A DNA stretch of 64,000 nt from Rhizopus arrhizus (taxonomy: Eukaryota; Mucoromycota; Mucoromycetes; Mucorales; Rhizopodaceae): NCBI GenBank assembly GCA_024220505.1, contig JAKZZE010000015.1, positions 1,054,001-1,118,000 on the forward strand, read 5' to 3'. Each line of letters opens with the position of its first letter. Within the stretch, counting starts at the first letter, position 1. A program made the translations under genes and the position numbers. This document shows, in pieces, positions 43,918 to 56,740 of this stretch. Under the pieces are notes generated by a model. It saw only the letters and a program-made list of their open reading frames with translations. It was not told the origin of the DNA and ran no database searches.

Positions 43918-46220
43918 ATGAAGGATTTTACAGTTGAAGTAGGCCCTCAACAGCTCCAAGGCAGTCGCACACGGAGGTCTGTTTATGGTCCTGAATCGCT
44001 CACCCGTATACCAGCACCTGGTATCCACACGCTTTATGATGTTCTCGTGAACAGTGTTAGATGGTACGGTGATAAGAATGGCTTTGGATTTCGATACACG
44101 GAAAAGATGATAAAAGAAGAAGAAAACACATACAAGACTGTAAGGGGCAGACAAGTGAGAGAAAGAAGGATCTTGTGGTATCCCAAATTGTCAGAGTATA
44201 CTTACTTGACATACAAAGAGGTATGCAAATTAGCACATGACTTAGGTGCTGGCTTGGTTAAACTAGGCGTAAAAGAAAAATCAATGATTGCCCTGCTTTC
44301 TCCTACAAAGTAAATTTTTTTCTTCTTCTTTTAGGACAAGTCAGATGAGTACATAACTCAACTCTTTTGATAGTGTCCATTGTTTGATCATGGCTCATGG
44401 CTGCTTTACTCAAAATATGACCATTGTGACGATTCATGATACATTGGGTCAGACTGGTTTAATTTGCTCGCTCCAAGAAACTGAAGCAGTAGCGATCTAT
44501 ACAGTTGATGATGCGTTAATAAACCTCTCAAGAATTGTAAGTCGATGCTCAAAGTTAAAATATATAATTTACAGTGGTGAGGTCACACCAAGTGTGCTCA
44601 AGAAAGTTTCAGCGTCTGCTTCTCAAAAAGTAATCTCACTGAACGCTCTCGCTGACTTGGGCAAAAGGTATCCGGTAGAACCAAAGCAACCTGAGCCGGA
44701 AGATCTCTGCTCAATTATGTATACGGCAGGAAGTACAGGAGATCCTAAAGGTGTCATGCTGTCTCATAAAAATATCATTGCATCCAGTAAGTACGTCAAA
44801 AGAGACAACAAAGATCTGAATCCGAGCTTTAGTTGCTGGTGTGCATGAGATACTTGGTCATCGCATCACAAAGTCTGATTCTATGCTGGCTTACCTTCCA
44901 TTCTCTCACATCATGGAATTCATAACAGAAAATCTTTGCATCTTTTGGGGTGTCACGTAAATATTCCCTACTGGCCATCTTCAAGTACTCATCTTTCATA
45001 GATTGGGATACGGCTCCGTTCGTACCTTGACCGATCGCTCTGTCCGTAGATGCAAAGGTGACATAAAAGAGTTTAGGCCGACCTTGATGATCGGTACCCC
45101 TATTGTCTGGGAATCGATTCATAAAAGCATACTCGCTATATTATCAACAGCTTCACCAAGCGCGAAAAGGACCTTCCAGAGGGCCTTTGCTACTAAGGCC
45201 TGGCTCATGAAACAGCATTTGTGTACGCTACTGATCGATCGACTGATATTCAACAAGTTTAAAGAAATCCTCGGCGGCAGACTTCGGTTTGCTTTGTCTG
45301 GTGGGGCTCCCTTGTCTGTCAAAACTCAAAAATTTCTGTCAGTGACCTTGTGTCCTGTGTTCACTGCTTATGGAATGACGGAAAGTAAGAAAGGAATGCA
45401 CAAGTGAGAGCAAGCTAATAGTCGCTGACTTTTTACATATAGCCTCTGGCATGTGTTCCATCATGACGCCTGAGCAGTTTGGATTCGGACAGGTAGGTTC
45501 ACTTGTACCTTGCTGTGAGGTCAAATTAGTAGACGTACGTCAATCAAATCCTCTTTCAATCCATGCCAGACCGCAAGGAGAGATATGGATCCGTGGCCCG
45601 ACTGTCACCAAAGGCTATTGGAAACAAAAAGAGTTGACAGAAAACGCTCGAACAGAGGATGGCTGGTTTCGAACGGGCGATGTTGCCGAGTGGTCCAAGA
45701 GGGGAACCTTGACTGTCATCGATCGTATCAGCAACCTGGTCAAGTTGAGCAATGGTGAGTACATTGCGCTCGAAAAACTCGAAGCGGTCTACAAAGGTTG
45801 TCTCTTTGTGGATCATGTCTGTGTCTATGCCGATCCCTTGTCTCACAGGCCGGTCGCGCTGGCCGCAATGTCCCAGTTGGCCGTTCGTCGCTTGGCCATC
45901 GAAAAGGACGTGAGAGAGACGGACTGGAAGACGATCTGTGAAAGCCCGGTGATTAAGAAAGCCGTATTTGAGGCTCTTTTAGGTCAAGCCAAAGAAGCTC
46001 GGCTTTGTAGTGCAGAAACAATCGTTGATGTCCACCTTTGTCCTGAACTGTGGACGACAGAGATAGGCATCTTGACTGCTGCTCAGAAACTTAAACGTAC
46101 AGAAATTGTAAGAGCTTATAAAAAAGAATTAGATGACATGTAAGTCGGTTTCTGATGGTAAAAGAAAAAGAAAACAACTGATTTCTATCTTTTCTATTTA
46201 GGATTGCTAAACAAAGATAA
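43918..46220 (+). CDS. Long-chain fatty acyl-CoA synthetase
   Basis: An AMP-forming acyl-CoA ligase that activates fatty acids with ATP and CoA. The N-terminus (MKDFTVEVGPQQLQGSRTRR) and PGIHTLYDVLVNSVRWYGDK are typical of the family. Motifs are YTAGSTGDPKGVMLSHKN (ATP/AMP signature), AYLPFSHIMEF, FALSGGAPLS, TAYGMTE, DGWFRTGDVAEW and VKLSNGEYIALEKLE, the FACS signature. Introns after SPTN, after NIIAS, near 44960-45000 and after GMTE keep frame. The last intron begins inside the final ATG-TAA of the main frame (GACATGTAAGT): splicing at 46140-46201 adds IAKQR before TAA 46218. No PTS1 signal or membrane helix is visible. The 5' frame has only a TTG upstream, so ATG 43918 is used. Confidence 0.92.
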
Positions 46221-48217
46221 TCTATCCATTATTATAATAAAAAAAAAAACACAGTTTCACCACCATTCTAATCATAAAATGTGTCATCATGAAGCTCAAA
46301 ACTCATCATATGCTTTTTTAAAAAAAATTGAAGAAATATTGTTAAAAGCATATGGTAATGCAGTATAATTTTGCTTTGCCAAGTAATCCTAGTTTGCTTC
46401 ATTATTTGTTTTAGAAAATACAAAGGTCAAGACATTTATCTCCGATTACTTTATTGGGGGCTGTCGTAAGCTTAGGTTATTGAGTTTCTAAAGGACGCAA
46501 GGCCTAAACGGTTAAATTACCTTTGAAATAATAAGTACAGAGACAAGAGAAATTAAAATAAGCTCGCTGACCGCGTATGACGATGCGATACAATAATTAG
46601 ACACAAAAGGTACTCGAACAATATTGGTTACACGGAATTTGAGAATGTACTTCTCTCTTTCAACATCATGCACATAAAGATATAGATCTATTGCTAAATT
46701 TAAAAAGATCAACGTTGTATAAAGGCATTATAGACCACAACGCTTAAATTTATAAGCAAGGTAAAATGTAACATGGTACTTTTAGCCCAACATCCAATTT
46801 CAACAAATTTAAGAATCAGAATAAAATCAATCCCAATAAAAAAATTCATAATCAAAAAGTTTGTTTATTGGACGACAAAGCACAAGGGCAACCAAAGAGA
46901 TCATACATCTCATACAACGACATTGGTATGTCTTATCCCATGCTTAACTATCAGTACTCTGGTTACAAAGAGTTACTCCAAAGACATTTAAAACCGAATC
47001 ATGCCTGAGTTGTTTATTTTTGGCATTTAATGGTTTTAAAAGGCAATCCAAACCGTATGTATTATATGATAGGCATGGTTCTTGATATGGGATGTAAGTT
47101 GAGCGTTAGATATAGTGGTGAATTTGTTCGAATCCGAATTTGATGTGTCAAATACAAGGCAAGATCATTGAATAGCTATACTGCACTTATGTCGGTTATA
47201 GACATCTTTCATAACAGACTGACATACACCTTATTGGGAGTTGTATGTTACATGCAATGATTTGCTTTAAAAAAGAAAAGGAATACGGATGGAAATAAAT
47301 AACAAGAATTCCACTGCCGCATCTTCATAGACAATTTATATTATTCAATTCCAACTTCTATTGGGATTTACTGAAGGATAAATTATCTCGCTGCATATTG
47401 CCTAGTTTATGATATTGGACTTTTTTTTTTTTTTTTGAAAAAAATACATGGAAAAAATAGACCTTCCGCGGTTACAAATACAGGTTGAAGTGTATCACAG
47501 AAAACTACTTTAAAGAAGTTATTCACCCAACCTGCTCTAAAGCTTTTGCTCATATTTGTATTGAATGCACTGTTTGAACAAAACACGGTACCTTTTGAGC
47601 TCTTTTATAAAGCTGGATAGCTAGCAGTAATACCTTTGCAGAACTGGGCGGGCAAGAGGAATAAGAACAAAACCTAATTTTGTATCACAATACGCTTCAA
47701 TCTCAATGATCAGCTGTTGGTTACATTTGTGAAATTTACATTATTTAGAGTTTGAAAACCTCATTTCATTTTGAAATAAGCATCTGTGGGTTAATCCATT
47801 GTACTTGACATTGGTTCAGTTTCATGAGGTAGAACGCTAGTTTACTTGCAAACATTATGACCAAACATGCAAAGTAAAAATTGAGTGTACACAAATTCAT
47901 TTGCAAAATCTAATAAATTTTTTTGAGAAAAGCGTTACGTTATCAACTAGGCTACAGCAAGAGTTATACTAACAAGTGAAACAAATGAATCCTAAATTTG
48001 TATCTCAGTGTGCTTCAACTATTGAGATGAAAGCATAGATTCACTTACATACTATGTCTATTCAGAATTCAGAAAAACCTTTCTTCTTTTTGTATTTATA
48101 GCATTTTCTTTTACAGAAAAAAGCTTTTTCGTTTGATTATACATAACAGTAGGAAGCTATATAGCTTTTTTCTGTAGTTAGAGGACTGGGTATTTTATCA
48201 GCATTGGCAATAACGCA
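46221..48217. other. AT-rich spacer; nothing recognised
   Basis: Two kilobases without an assignable feature. A T16 run lies near 47421. A B-box-like sequence near 47131 is not part of a tRNA (see rejected items). Confidence 0.55.
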
Positions 48218-49469
48218 ATGGTTTCGACTCAAGAGCCAATTTCAACAGCTGGTTTGACAGGATCTGTAAACCAAACGACAATCAACATAAACAGAGAGTT
48301 TCACACCGAGGAGTCATCCACCTATTGGCTACCAAAAGATGATGACGAGCAGAAGCGGCTGGTAGGGGTAAGTGAATTATACAATACGTGTTATCCATGC
48401 TTGCTAATTCTGCCTTCTGGCTAGCAACACTTTGGCCTCAAAGAATTATGCGAAGGGTATTATACAACATCCTGTTTCTCGCTTTACTCATTTTTTTTTT
48501 GCATTTGTTAACAAAGAAACGTACGCAGTAATGTTACCAAGGCATTAGATTTTGAAAAGGGCATCTCGATCCTTGATGTAGGCTGTGGCTCAGGTGTGTG
48601 GATTATGGTAAGCAATAAGAAGCAAATATACTTTAGAAATATTCAAGTGTTTTTGGTGTCTTTATACGAAATCAGGATATGATCAATGACTATCCCAACT
48701 GTACTTATCACGGCTGTGACATTGTGAATGCTACCAGCAAATTCCTGAATGCCAATCAATTTACATTTAGCTATGGAAATGTAGTGAAGGGCCTTCCTTA
48801 CGCTGACAACACATTTGACTTTGTTCACATGAGGCTTTTGATACTTGCTCTTCGTAAGGAAGAATGGCCAATCGCCATAAAAGAAGTTATACGTGTTGTC
48901 AAACCAGGAGGCATGTTGCAATTAACAGAAGCACATCTCAAAGTAAGTTTTGTACTTTATCGCAGCTTTAGTATTCACATATCGTAAAAATCAGTTACCA
49001 GATGATACCTCTTGCGCTTATTATAAGCTTGTGAGTGCATGTGAGTAAGCCCCTATAAAACCCTCGGTATCGTAACGTAACACTTGTTTTAGTTAAGACT
49101 GTCGCTCATTCAAAAGGACAAGATATGGACATTGCCAAGGAGTTGGAAGATATGCTTTCAGTCAATAGAAATGTTAGCGTAATGCAATCAGAATGTCGTT
49201 GGTGTAGATCGAGTAAGTAAACCTGCGTTAACGAAATGCTCATACTAGCTCACGTTGACTGATTCATAATAGATTCTGGCACATTAGCTGCAAAGAAACT
49301 TATTTGGGACGGTATCGAGATAGCAAAGAGCACCATGTCTTCAATAAAACCATTGCTAGGTGTAGACAGTGAAGAGAGTGCTTTGAAATTCCTGGATGAT
49401 CTCAACTACTGTTTGACCCATACAGAGTGCTACTTTCGTGCCAGATCTGTCACAGCACAAAAATTTTAG
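48218..49469 (+). CDS. Class I SAM-dependent methyltransferase (unknown substrate)
   Basis: A multi-exon methyltransferase. Motif I is ISILDVGCGSGVWIM, motif II region YHGCDIVNATS, then PYADNTFDFVHMRLLILAL and RVVKPGGMLQLTEAH, in the correct order for a Rossmann-type SAM-binding fold. An upstream exon holds NREFHTEESSTYWLPKDDDE, which is a common N-terminal pattern (YxLPxDxxE-x-x-R-L) in fungal methyltransferases of this type. C-terminal exons contain DIAKELEDMLSVNRNVSVM and a final CLTHTECYFRARSVTAQKF. Such enzymes occur in secondary metabolism (LaeA-like) and elsewhere; no biosynthetic genes lie nearby, so the role is open. ATG at 48218, TAG at 49467. Confidence 0.8.
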
Positions 49470-49815
49470 TGTGCAAATCTGTGTTCTATAGTGTTAGTAA
49501 ACTCATGCTATTAAACTAATAAAAAATGTGTAGACCATGGGCAGAGGTTGTCTTTAAGGGTCAATTATTTTATACGGTCTCTGTTTTTACACAGAATTGA
49601 TCATTTTATGCAATCATAGTATATTCAAAAGATAATTTTTCACTTCTATACTTCTGTCTAATTAGCTAATAAGCAAAGTATTTGAATTGTTTTGCAATAA
49701 GAAATGATGGTAGAAACCTTTAAATCCGCTCTAGTATATTTGCATATTTTTTTTTTTTGACGGCTTGAATTAAATAGTCACGACGTACTCTTTTTTTTAC
49801 AGGTTTTCAATAAAT
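49470..49815. other. Short spacer; nothing recognised
   Basis: About 350 bp, AT-rich, with T runs near 49749 and 49790 that precede the RMT2 start. Confidence 0.5.
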
Positions 49816-51008
49816 ATGGAGCAACAAGAGGTCAAGAAGCAAAAGCTTGAGCAACAAGAAGAAACTTTGAATGAAGAAAGCCAACAAATGCAGGAGCCTG
49901 TTGAGGAAGAGATTGAAAGCTCAACTTATACTGAAGAAGAAATGAAATTGGGCCATGAATTGATTGCAGCTGTCATTGCCAACGATCTTGTAAAAAAAAA
50001 ATCCCGAAAAAGAGGGAGTGAAATAGACTGATATAACGTGTTTAGGAAAAAGTCAAAAACTTGGTAAACGATCAGGGCGCTGATCTTTGTTTTAATGGAG
50101 ATGATCTTGGACGCTCACCACTTCACCATGCAGCCGAAAAAGGACATGTGGAGATTGTAAGTTGGTTACTTTCCGAAAAGCACCCATACAACGTAGTTGA
50201 CCGATCCGAAGTGACAGCAGGCGAGTTGGCGCTCAAGAATGGCCATAAAGAAATCTATGAACGATTAGTAGATGAAGGTGTCCGCTCAGAACTCTTGATA
50301 CGCGCATTAAAAAGAACCTTTGGCGAAGAAGACGAAGAGGATGTGGCGAGAGCGATTGCAAACAAAGCCTATCTTCAACAAAAACTACACTATGACGATA
50401 ACAAGCTGATGGATGAAAACAATGACGCGGTCATGATGGGCTGGGAAGGTCCTTTGATGGTTGAACATGCCAAGGTGATGTGCCCCACAGAAGGATTAAG
50501 TGTGCTGAATGTCGGGTTTGGATTGGGTCTAATTGACAGTGAACTTCAAAAGTACAAACCAAAGAACCACTACATTATTGAGGCGCACCCTGATGTCTAT
50601 GCTCACATGCTCAAGTTAGGCTGGGATAAAAAGCCTGGCGTGAAAATTTTGTTTGGTCGATGGCAAGATATGATACACAAGTTGGATATCGCGTTTGATG
50701 GTATCTTTTTTGACACTTATGGTGAATTCTATGAAGATTTGCGAGCCTTCCATGAATATGTACCCAATATCCTTTTGGAAGAAGGTGTTTATACTTGGTT
50801 CAATGGTCTAGGAGCAACAAACCAGTTCTTTCACGATATCTATTGCGAAGTATCTGAAATTGATTTACGCGAATTTGGATTAAGTACAGAATACGTCGTG
50901 ATGCCCATCGATACTTGGGCAGAAAAGGGTGTTTGGGATGGTGTACGTCAAAAATACTGGGTCTTGGATACTTACAAACTGCCCATTTGTAAATTCTTGA
51001 AAGAATAA
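49816..51008 (+). CDS. RMT2: Protein arginine N5-methyltransferase RMT2-like
   Basis: Two exons (49816-49989 and 50046-51008) encode 378 residues. An acidic/Gln-rich N-terminus leads to an ankyrin-like part (GRSPLHHAAEKGHVEIVSWL and AGELALKNGHKEIYERLVDE). The methyltransferase part follows: AVMMGWEGPLMVEHAKVMCP, then SVLNVGFGLGLIDSELQKYK (SAM-binding), YIIEAHPDVYAHM, GRWQDM and DGIFFDTYGEFYEDLRAFHE, all hallmarks of Rmt2. In yeast Rmt2 puts a methyl group on the delta nitrogen of Arg67 of ribosomal protein uL11. The 56-nt intron (donor GTAAAA) joins ANDL to EKVKNLV in phase 0. The next gene on the opposite strand encodes another ribosomal protein. Confidence 0.93.
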
Positions 51009-51128
51009 AGCATAAAAAAAAGTAGACTAAATACAAATAAAAATTCACTTAATTCCTCTAAAAAGAATTATCTTTACAACATTTAAATCTTTGTTTTCTA
51101 CATTCGATTGATTTTTATTGAAAACATT

Positions 51129-51438
51129 TTAGGCAATGAGTTCGACAACACCACCAGCAGCCTTAATCTTCTTTTCGGCAAGGGCAGAGACGAAACGAGT
51201 ACGAACAATGACGGGTTGAGAAATGGTACCTTTAGCCAAGACCTTGGCATAACCCTAGATACAGACATAAGAATCATATTCCTCCATATCAAATAAATAA
51301 GACTTACATTTTGAAGAGCATCAATAACGGGAACCTTTTCAGTGTTCTTGTATTGTTCACGAGCACCTTCACCGGCAAGAGTCCAGATCTTGTCAAGGTT
51401 GACAACAGGACGCCAGTAAGGGTTCTTCTTCAAGTGGA

Positions 51439-51480
<42 letters not shown>

Positions 51481-51795
51481 TGTCCATGTTGATACGGTGA
51501 TGGTGTTGACCACCAGCAAGACCACGACCACCAGGATGCTTTCTGTGCTTACCGACACGACCGTGACCGGCTGAAACGTGTCCACGCTTCTTTCTGTTGT
51601 GGTGAAGTCTAGTAGGCTACAGAATGAATTGTTAATTTTAAAAATTGCTTTCATAAATGATTCAGAGTGGAATGGATCTGTATTTTTTTTTTTTGAAGCT
51701 ATCCTTTATCTACAAATCCCTCTTTTCTATCTATCATCCATCCATCCTTTCTCATGTCCTTTTTTTATTTTCAAGTTTTTATTGATACATACCAT
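51129..51795 (-). CDS. RPL28: 60S ribosomal protein uL15 (L27a; yeast Rpl28)
   Basis: A highly conserved large-subunit ribosomal protein of 145 residues. Exon 1 holds only the start codon (51793-51795), followed by a 176-nt intron (51617-51792). Exon 2 gives [60 protein letters not shown] and [20 protein letters not shown]. Exon 3, after a 53-nt intron (51255-51307), gives [20 protein letters not shown] and ends [10 protein letters not shown] with TAA. Yeast RPL28 (CYH2) also has a long intron near the start codon; in many fungi introns sit directly behind the first codons of ribosomal protein genes. It converges on RMT2, with about 120 bp between stop codons. Confidence 0.95.
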
Positions 51796-52517
51796 TTGTG
51801 TTCTAAAAGAGAAGGGAGGATTCTACTATGAGCTCTACAGTTGCATATCACTCTCGCTTACTCCGAACCGATCTACTGCTTCAACATTTTAGCAGACCGT
51901 TAATCGGACATTTAACTGACCGGGCAATCTATTTTTTTTTTTTTGTATTTTTATTCTAATGCCGCCTCCAGACAACATAATGAAAATTACAGCAATAAAA
52001 TAACTATTGATAATGATTTGTAATATTTCTACATTTCTTGACGATGTAAATTTTACATTGTGTATTCGTCTAAGTAGCGCTATGGCTCTTTCTGTTGCTT
52101 CATTTGTCCAGAAAGATGTGTCTTCAAATATATACTTACAGTGTAATAAAGCCTCCATAGAATGGTATGTGCTGGATGAAGAATTGAGACGTGCCAAAAG
52201 TTGTTCCAGGAATATTTGCTAGCTCTATGGTACGTGGATAGGAGGCTATTTAGAGGAAGTACGTCGAGGTTTCGGAACTATTTAGTGGATAACTTCTCAA
52301 CTGGTGTGCCATCTGGTACCTTTAAAACAGGAAGAGTTGACAGGTACTTTTTGGGTTGGAGAAGCCAGGGAAGAAGTTGCCAATGTTGGATGTGTCAACT
52401 GATTATTGCCAGCCGACCAATGACATCCCTCAATGGATGCCCCTCTCAAACACTGAGAATCGATATGTCCACACACAGGGTCTACTCTTCTCTCTGTGAA
52501 TTCCTTTTTTTTCTCTC
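51796..52517. other. RPL28 upstream region with unrecognised frames
   Basis: The first 100 bp should hold the RPL28 promoter. Further left-to-right, the minus strand has two protein-like stretches: GHIDSQCLRGASIEGCHWSA (around 52400-52480) and STYHSMEALLHCKYIFEDTS with ATERAIALLRRIHNVKFTSS (around 52000-52190). They might be exons of one gene or pieces of a dead one; I cannot join them convincingly. Confidence 0.35.
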
Positions 52518-52987
52518 CTACTCATCACTTTCATTTAGAAAAATAAAGTGCCTCTTCGCCAAAATTTGACTTCTTAAAGTTGGAATGGAAGCTTTATATT
52601 TTTTTTTGTTGAGGCACTTGCCGAAACATTTAGCAGAATAAGCAACAAGACCTTTGAAGTCACTCAAATATAAACTGTTGCATGCCTCACTAACTCTAGT
52701 CATTAGCGGTTCTTTTTCCAAAAACTTATTTCGCTTCACTTTACTCTTGACAACTGACCAGAACTGCTCAGTTGGATTCAATTCAGAAGTTAGAGGAAGA
52801 TAGACATACAGATATCCTCGAGAGTGAATATATTTTTCTATATCAATTGAGCTATGAATAGGAGCATTATCCATGACAAGAGAGTATCCCTTCATTTCTG
52901 GATACATGTCCATTTCATCAAGGATGGCCTTTAAAAAGCTCAGATAATGCCCTGTCACTACTCCTGTAAAATAACCCATCAGTCTCA
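52518..52987 (-). pseudogene. C-terminal half of a second DDE transposase
   Basis: An open frame reading YFTGVVTGHYLSFLKAILDE, SLVMDNAPIHSSIDIEKYIH (second catalytic Asp), YLPLTSELNPTEQFWSVVKS (catalytic Glu) and DFKGLVAYSAKCFGKCLNKK, ending at 52518. It belongs to the same IS630/Tc1-mariner type as the transposase at 52988-54198 but is clearly a different copy. The N-terminal half and the first catalytic Asp are missing: the sequence starts at the V-T-G-H-Y position, directly after the tail of the neighbour. It therefore looks like a deletion or recombination product. Confidence 0.8.
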
Positions 52988-54198
52988 CGTCCAAGTTTTC
53001 TGCAAGAGTTCTTTTCTTTTCATTTTGCTCTTACAAACAGACTAAAACTGCTCAATAGGATTTAGCATACGGGAGTATGGAGGAAGATATACGTAATCAT
53101 ATTCCCGCCTGTTGATCTATTTTTTGACGTCAGCGTTCTTACGAGTAGGCGCGTTATCCGTTTCTATGTAGCAATCTTTGAACTTCTCGCGTTTGTCTAA
53201 AGCATCCATTGCGCCACATATGAAATTGAAATAGTGGCCTGTGACAGTACCGCCTCTACTTTGAGTATTGATTACAGCTTTACCACCTCCTGCCTTTCTC
53301 TTCTTATTTTGATTAACGACTCTTGGCCTTCTCACTTTCACATTAATCACTCCATATGGAGAAATTGCCTCAAGTATGGTCGTAGTCTTTGCTCTTGCCT
53401 TGGGCATAACTATTTCGGTACGACTACCTATCTTAGACCAAGCTACAGTTCTCTTCATATTGATATGAAAAGCAGCTTCATCGATAAATATACAATTACA
53501 GAGATAGTCCATATCAGTCTCCATCCATCTTTTAATCCATTTGTATCTTCTTTCGATGTTCTCAAATGAGTTTCTTTCCGCTGAATGGAAGTATGCCTTC
53601 TTCAAGCTGATTCTACATTTTTCTTTCACGAAATTGTATACAGCAGTTTTAGAGATACTCAGGTCCATAAATTGAGCTGATAAACCGTCCATTATTTCAT
53701 CTAATGTTAACGATGGCTTCTTATCAATGTGATCAACTAAAAATATCCTGTGTTCCTCGCCTAAAGATGGTGGTCTTCTAACAGAATTCTGAGCAGTTTT
53801 TCGCTGAATAATGTCTTGTGGATCTTTTTGGTCTTTATCGTACCAACCCTGGGCAATCCACGTAGGGATACCTAGCTTCATTGCGGCTTGGGATACTCTC
53901 AGACCCTTCTCATAAACTAGCTCAAAGAAATACTCTTTATCCTCGTCCGAGTATTTTCTGTAAGTACGTCCTCCTTTCCATGTTGAATGAGCCTCGACTA
54001 GAAATTCACCAGTGCGCTCAACGTTTTCTTTGTTTATAACCTGCTTCTCAGGAGGCTTCAAGTCGATATATTGATCATAATTCGTAACGCTGTCTAGTGG
54101 ATAAGTTTCATCGTCAACTTGATTTCAGTAATTACTGTTTTTTCTCCATTCTCTCCCACAAAATTTCCAAGGCCGTCTTCATATACAAAAGTACTCAT
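52988..54198 (-). pseudogene. IS630/Tc1-mariner-type transposase, broken
   Basis: Start at ATG 54198 gives MSTFVYEDGLGNFVGENGEK; a one-base shift near 54120 then leads to ETYPLDSVTNYDQYIDLKPP and the long frame 53117-54061. This has a helix-turn-helix part (LRVSQAAMKLGIPTWIAQGW), DKKPSLTLDEIMDGLSAQF, SISKTAVYNFVKEKCRISLK, CIFIDEAAFHINMKRTVAWS (first Asp), HYFNFICGAMDAL and CYIETDNAPTRKN (second Asp). TAG at 53117 interrupts; the frame resumes as YDYVYLPPYSRMLNPIEQF (Glu) followed by another TAG where the relatives have Trp. It ends near 52988, where the second transposase begins. Most of the domain is intact, but the frameshift and two stops make it non-functional. No clear terminal inverted repeats were found. 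Confidence 0.88.
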
Positions 54199-54879
54199 AA
54201 CTAGGGGCTAAGCATGGTAAAAAGAAACATTAAAGAAAGTGCACTACGAAATGGCTAATTTGTATGCTGAATTTGGTTAAAGGGATTTTTATTTTTTCGG
54301 CTAAGATTACCAAAGGAAAATGGCTGATTGTGCTTTTTAAATTCAGATCATTTTTTCTAAAGTTTGGTGAATAATTTCTGAAGAGTATATTTAGTTAGAT
54401 TTCATGCAACTTTTTTTTTTGTTTTTTTTTCTAAAGAGACCAGGTTTATATAGAAGATGAAAATCCAATAGTAATAAAGTGAGACTTTTTATTATCTCAA
54501 AGATGCTTTTTTAATTAAAAACGTGAAAAATTGTAAATTTCCATATTACGTTATGCCAAAATGAACCCGACGTACGTCTAAACCTATTATCCGTAAATTT
54601 TGTAAGTCCTCTTTTCTTATGTTTAAAAAGACTGGTTTGCCGTATAGCAATGTAGCTCTACATTGGTTTCTATGCTCAGTATAGCCTGGTATACACAATG
54701 AAATGATTGTGCGCTCCTATATTCATTGTAAAATAGAATGCATAAAGAAAATTGCTGGCCAAAAAATTTTTCTAACAATTGGGAGCTGGCCCTGGAAAAA
54801 AGTGTGTTCTACAAAACCCCCGCTTATTTGAAACCAATTTTTTTTTTCAAGTCTTGTTCTTTTTTTTTTCCCTTCAAAC
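54199..54879. other. IDH2 upstream region; nothing recognised
   Basis: AT-rich, about 680 bp. A pyrimidine-rich stretch (CTTTTTTTTTTCCCTTC) just before 54880 resembles the tract found before the other genes here. Confidence 0.5.
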
Positions 54880-56396
<1,517 letters not shown>

Positions 56397-56740
56397 AGAG
56401 GAAAAGAGAGAGAGTAAAGGCAAAAAAACAACGAAACGAATTATTTAATAAAAAAAATGTGAGAGTAAGAGGTCTAGTCCTCCATTCTCTCTCATTGACA
56501 TTATAGAGACTTGACATTAAAGTGTATATCACAAGTGTGGCTTGCTTATTAAAGATGTCTAATTTAAAATTCAGTCAAACCCATTCTTTGTTCTCTTATC
56601 ATTTTTACAACAAAGCATGACAAACAAAATTGCAGTATAAGGAAACTGTTCCGTGGGAACACGATTTTATTTTTTTGTATGCATATAAACACGTCTTGCT
56701 TCCATTTTTTTTTTCTTTTTCTTTTTTTCCCCCTTCATTT
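56397..56740. other. Short spacer between IDH2 and GABA transaminase
   Basis: About 340 bp. A-rich after IDH2 and pyrimidine-rich (TTTTTCTTTTTCTTTTTTTC) before ATG 56741. Nothing else is seen. Confidence 0.5.

Noticed and set aside
43600..44154. Minus-strand frames before and over the acyl-CoA synthetase start
   Set aside because: Antisense to the real gene or AT-rich chance frames.
47095..47160. Possible tRNA (B-box-like TTGTTCGAATCCGAA)
   Set aside because: The A-box-like sequence is only about 10 nt away and no cloverleaf can be drawn.
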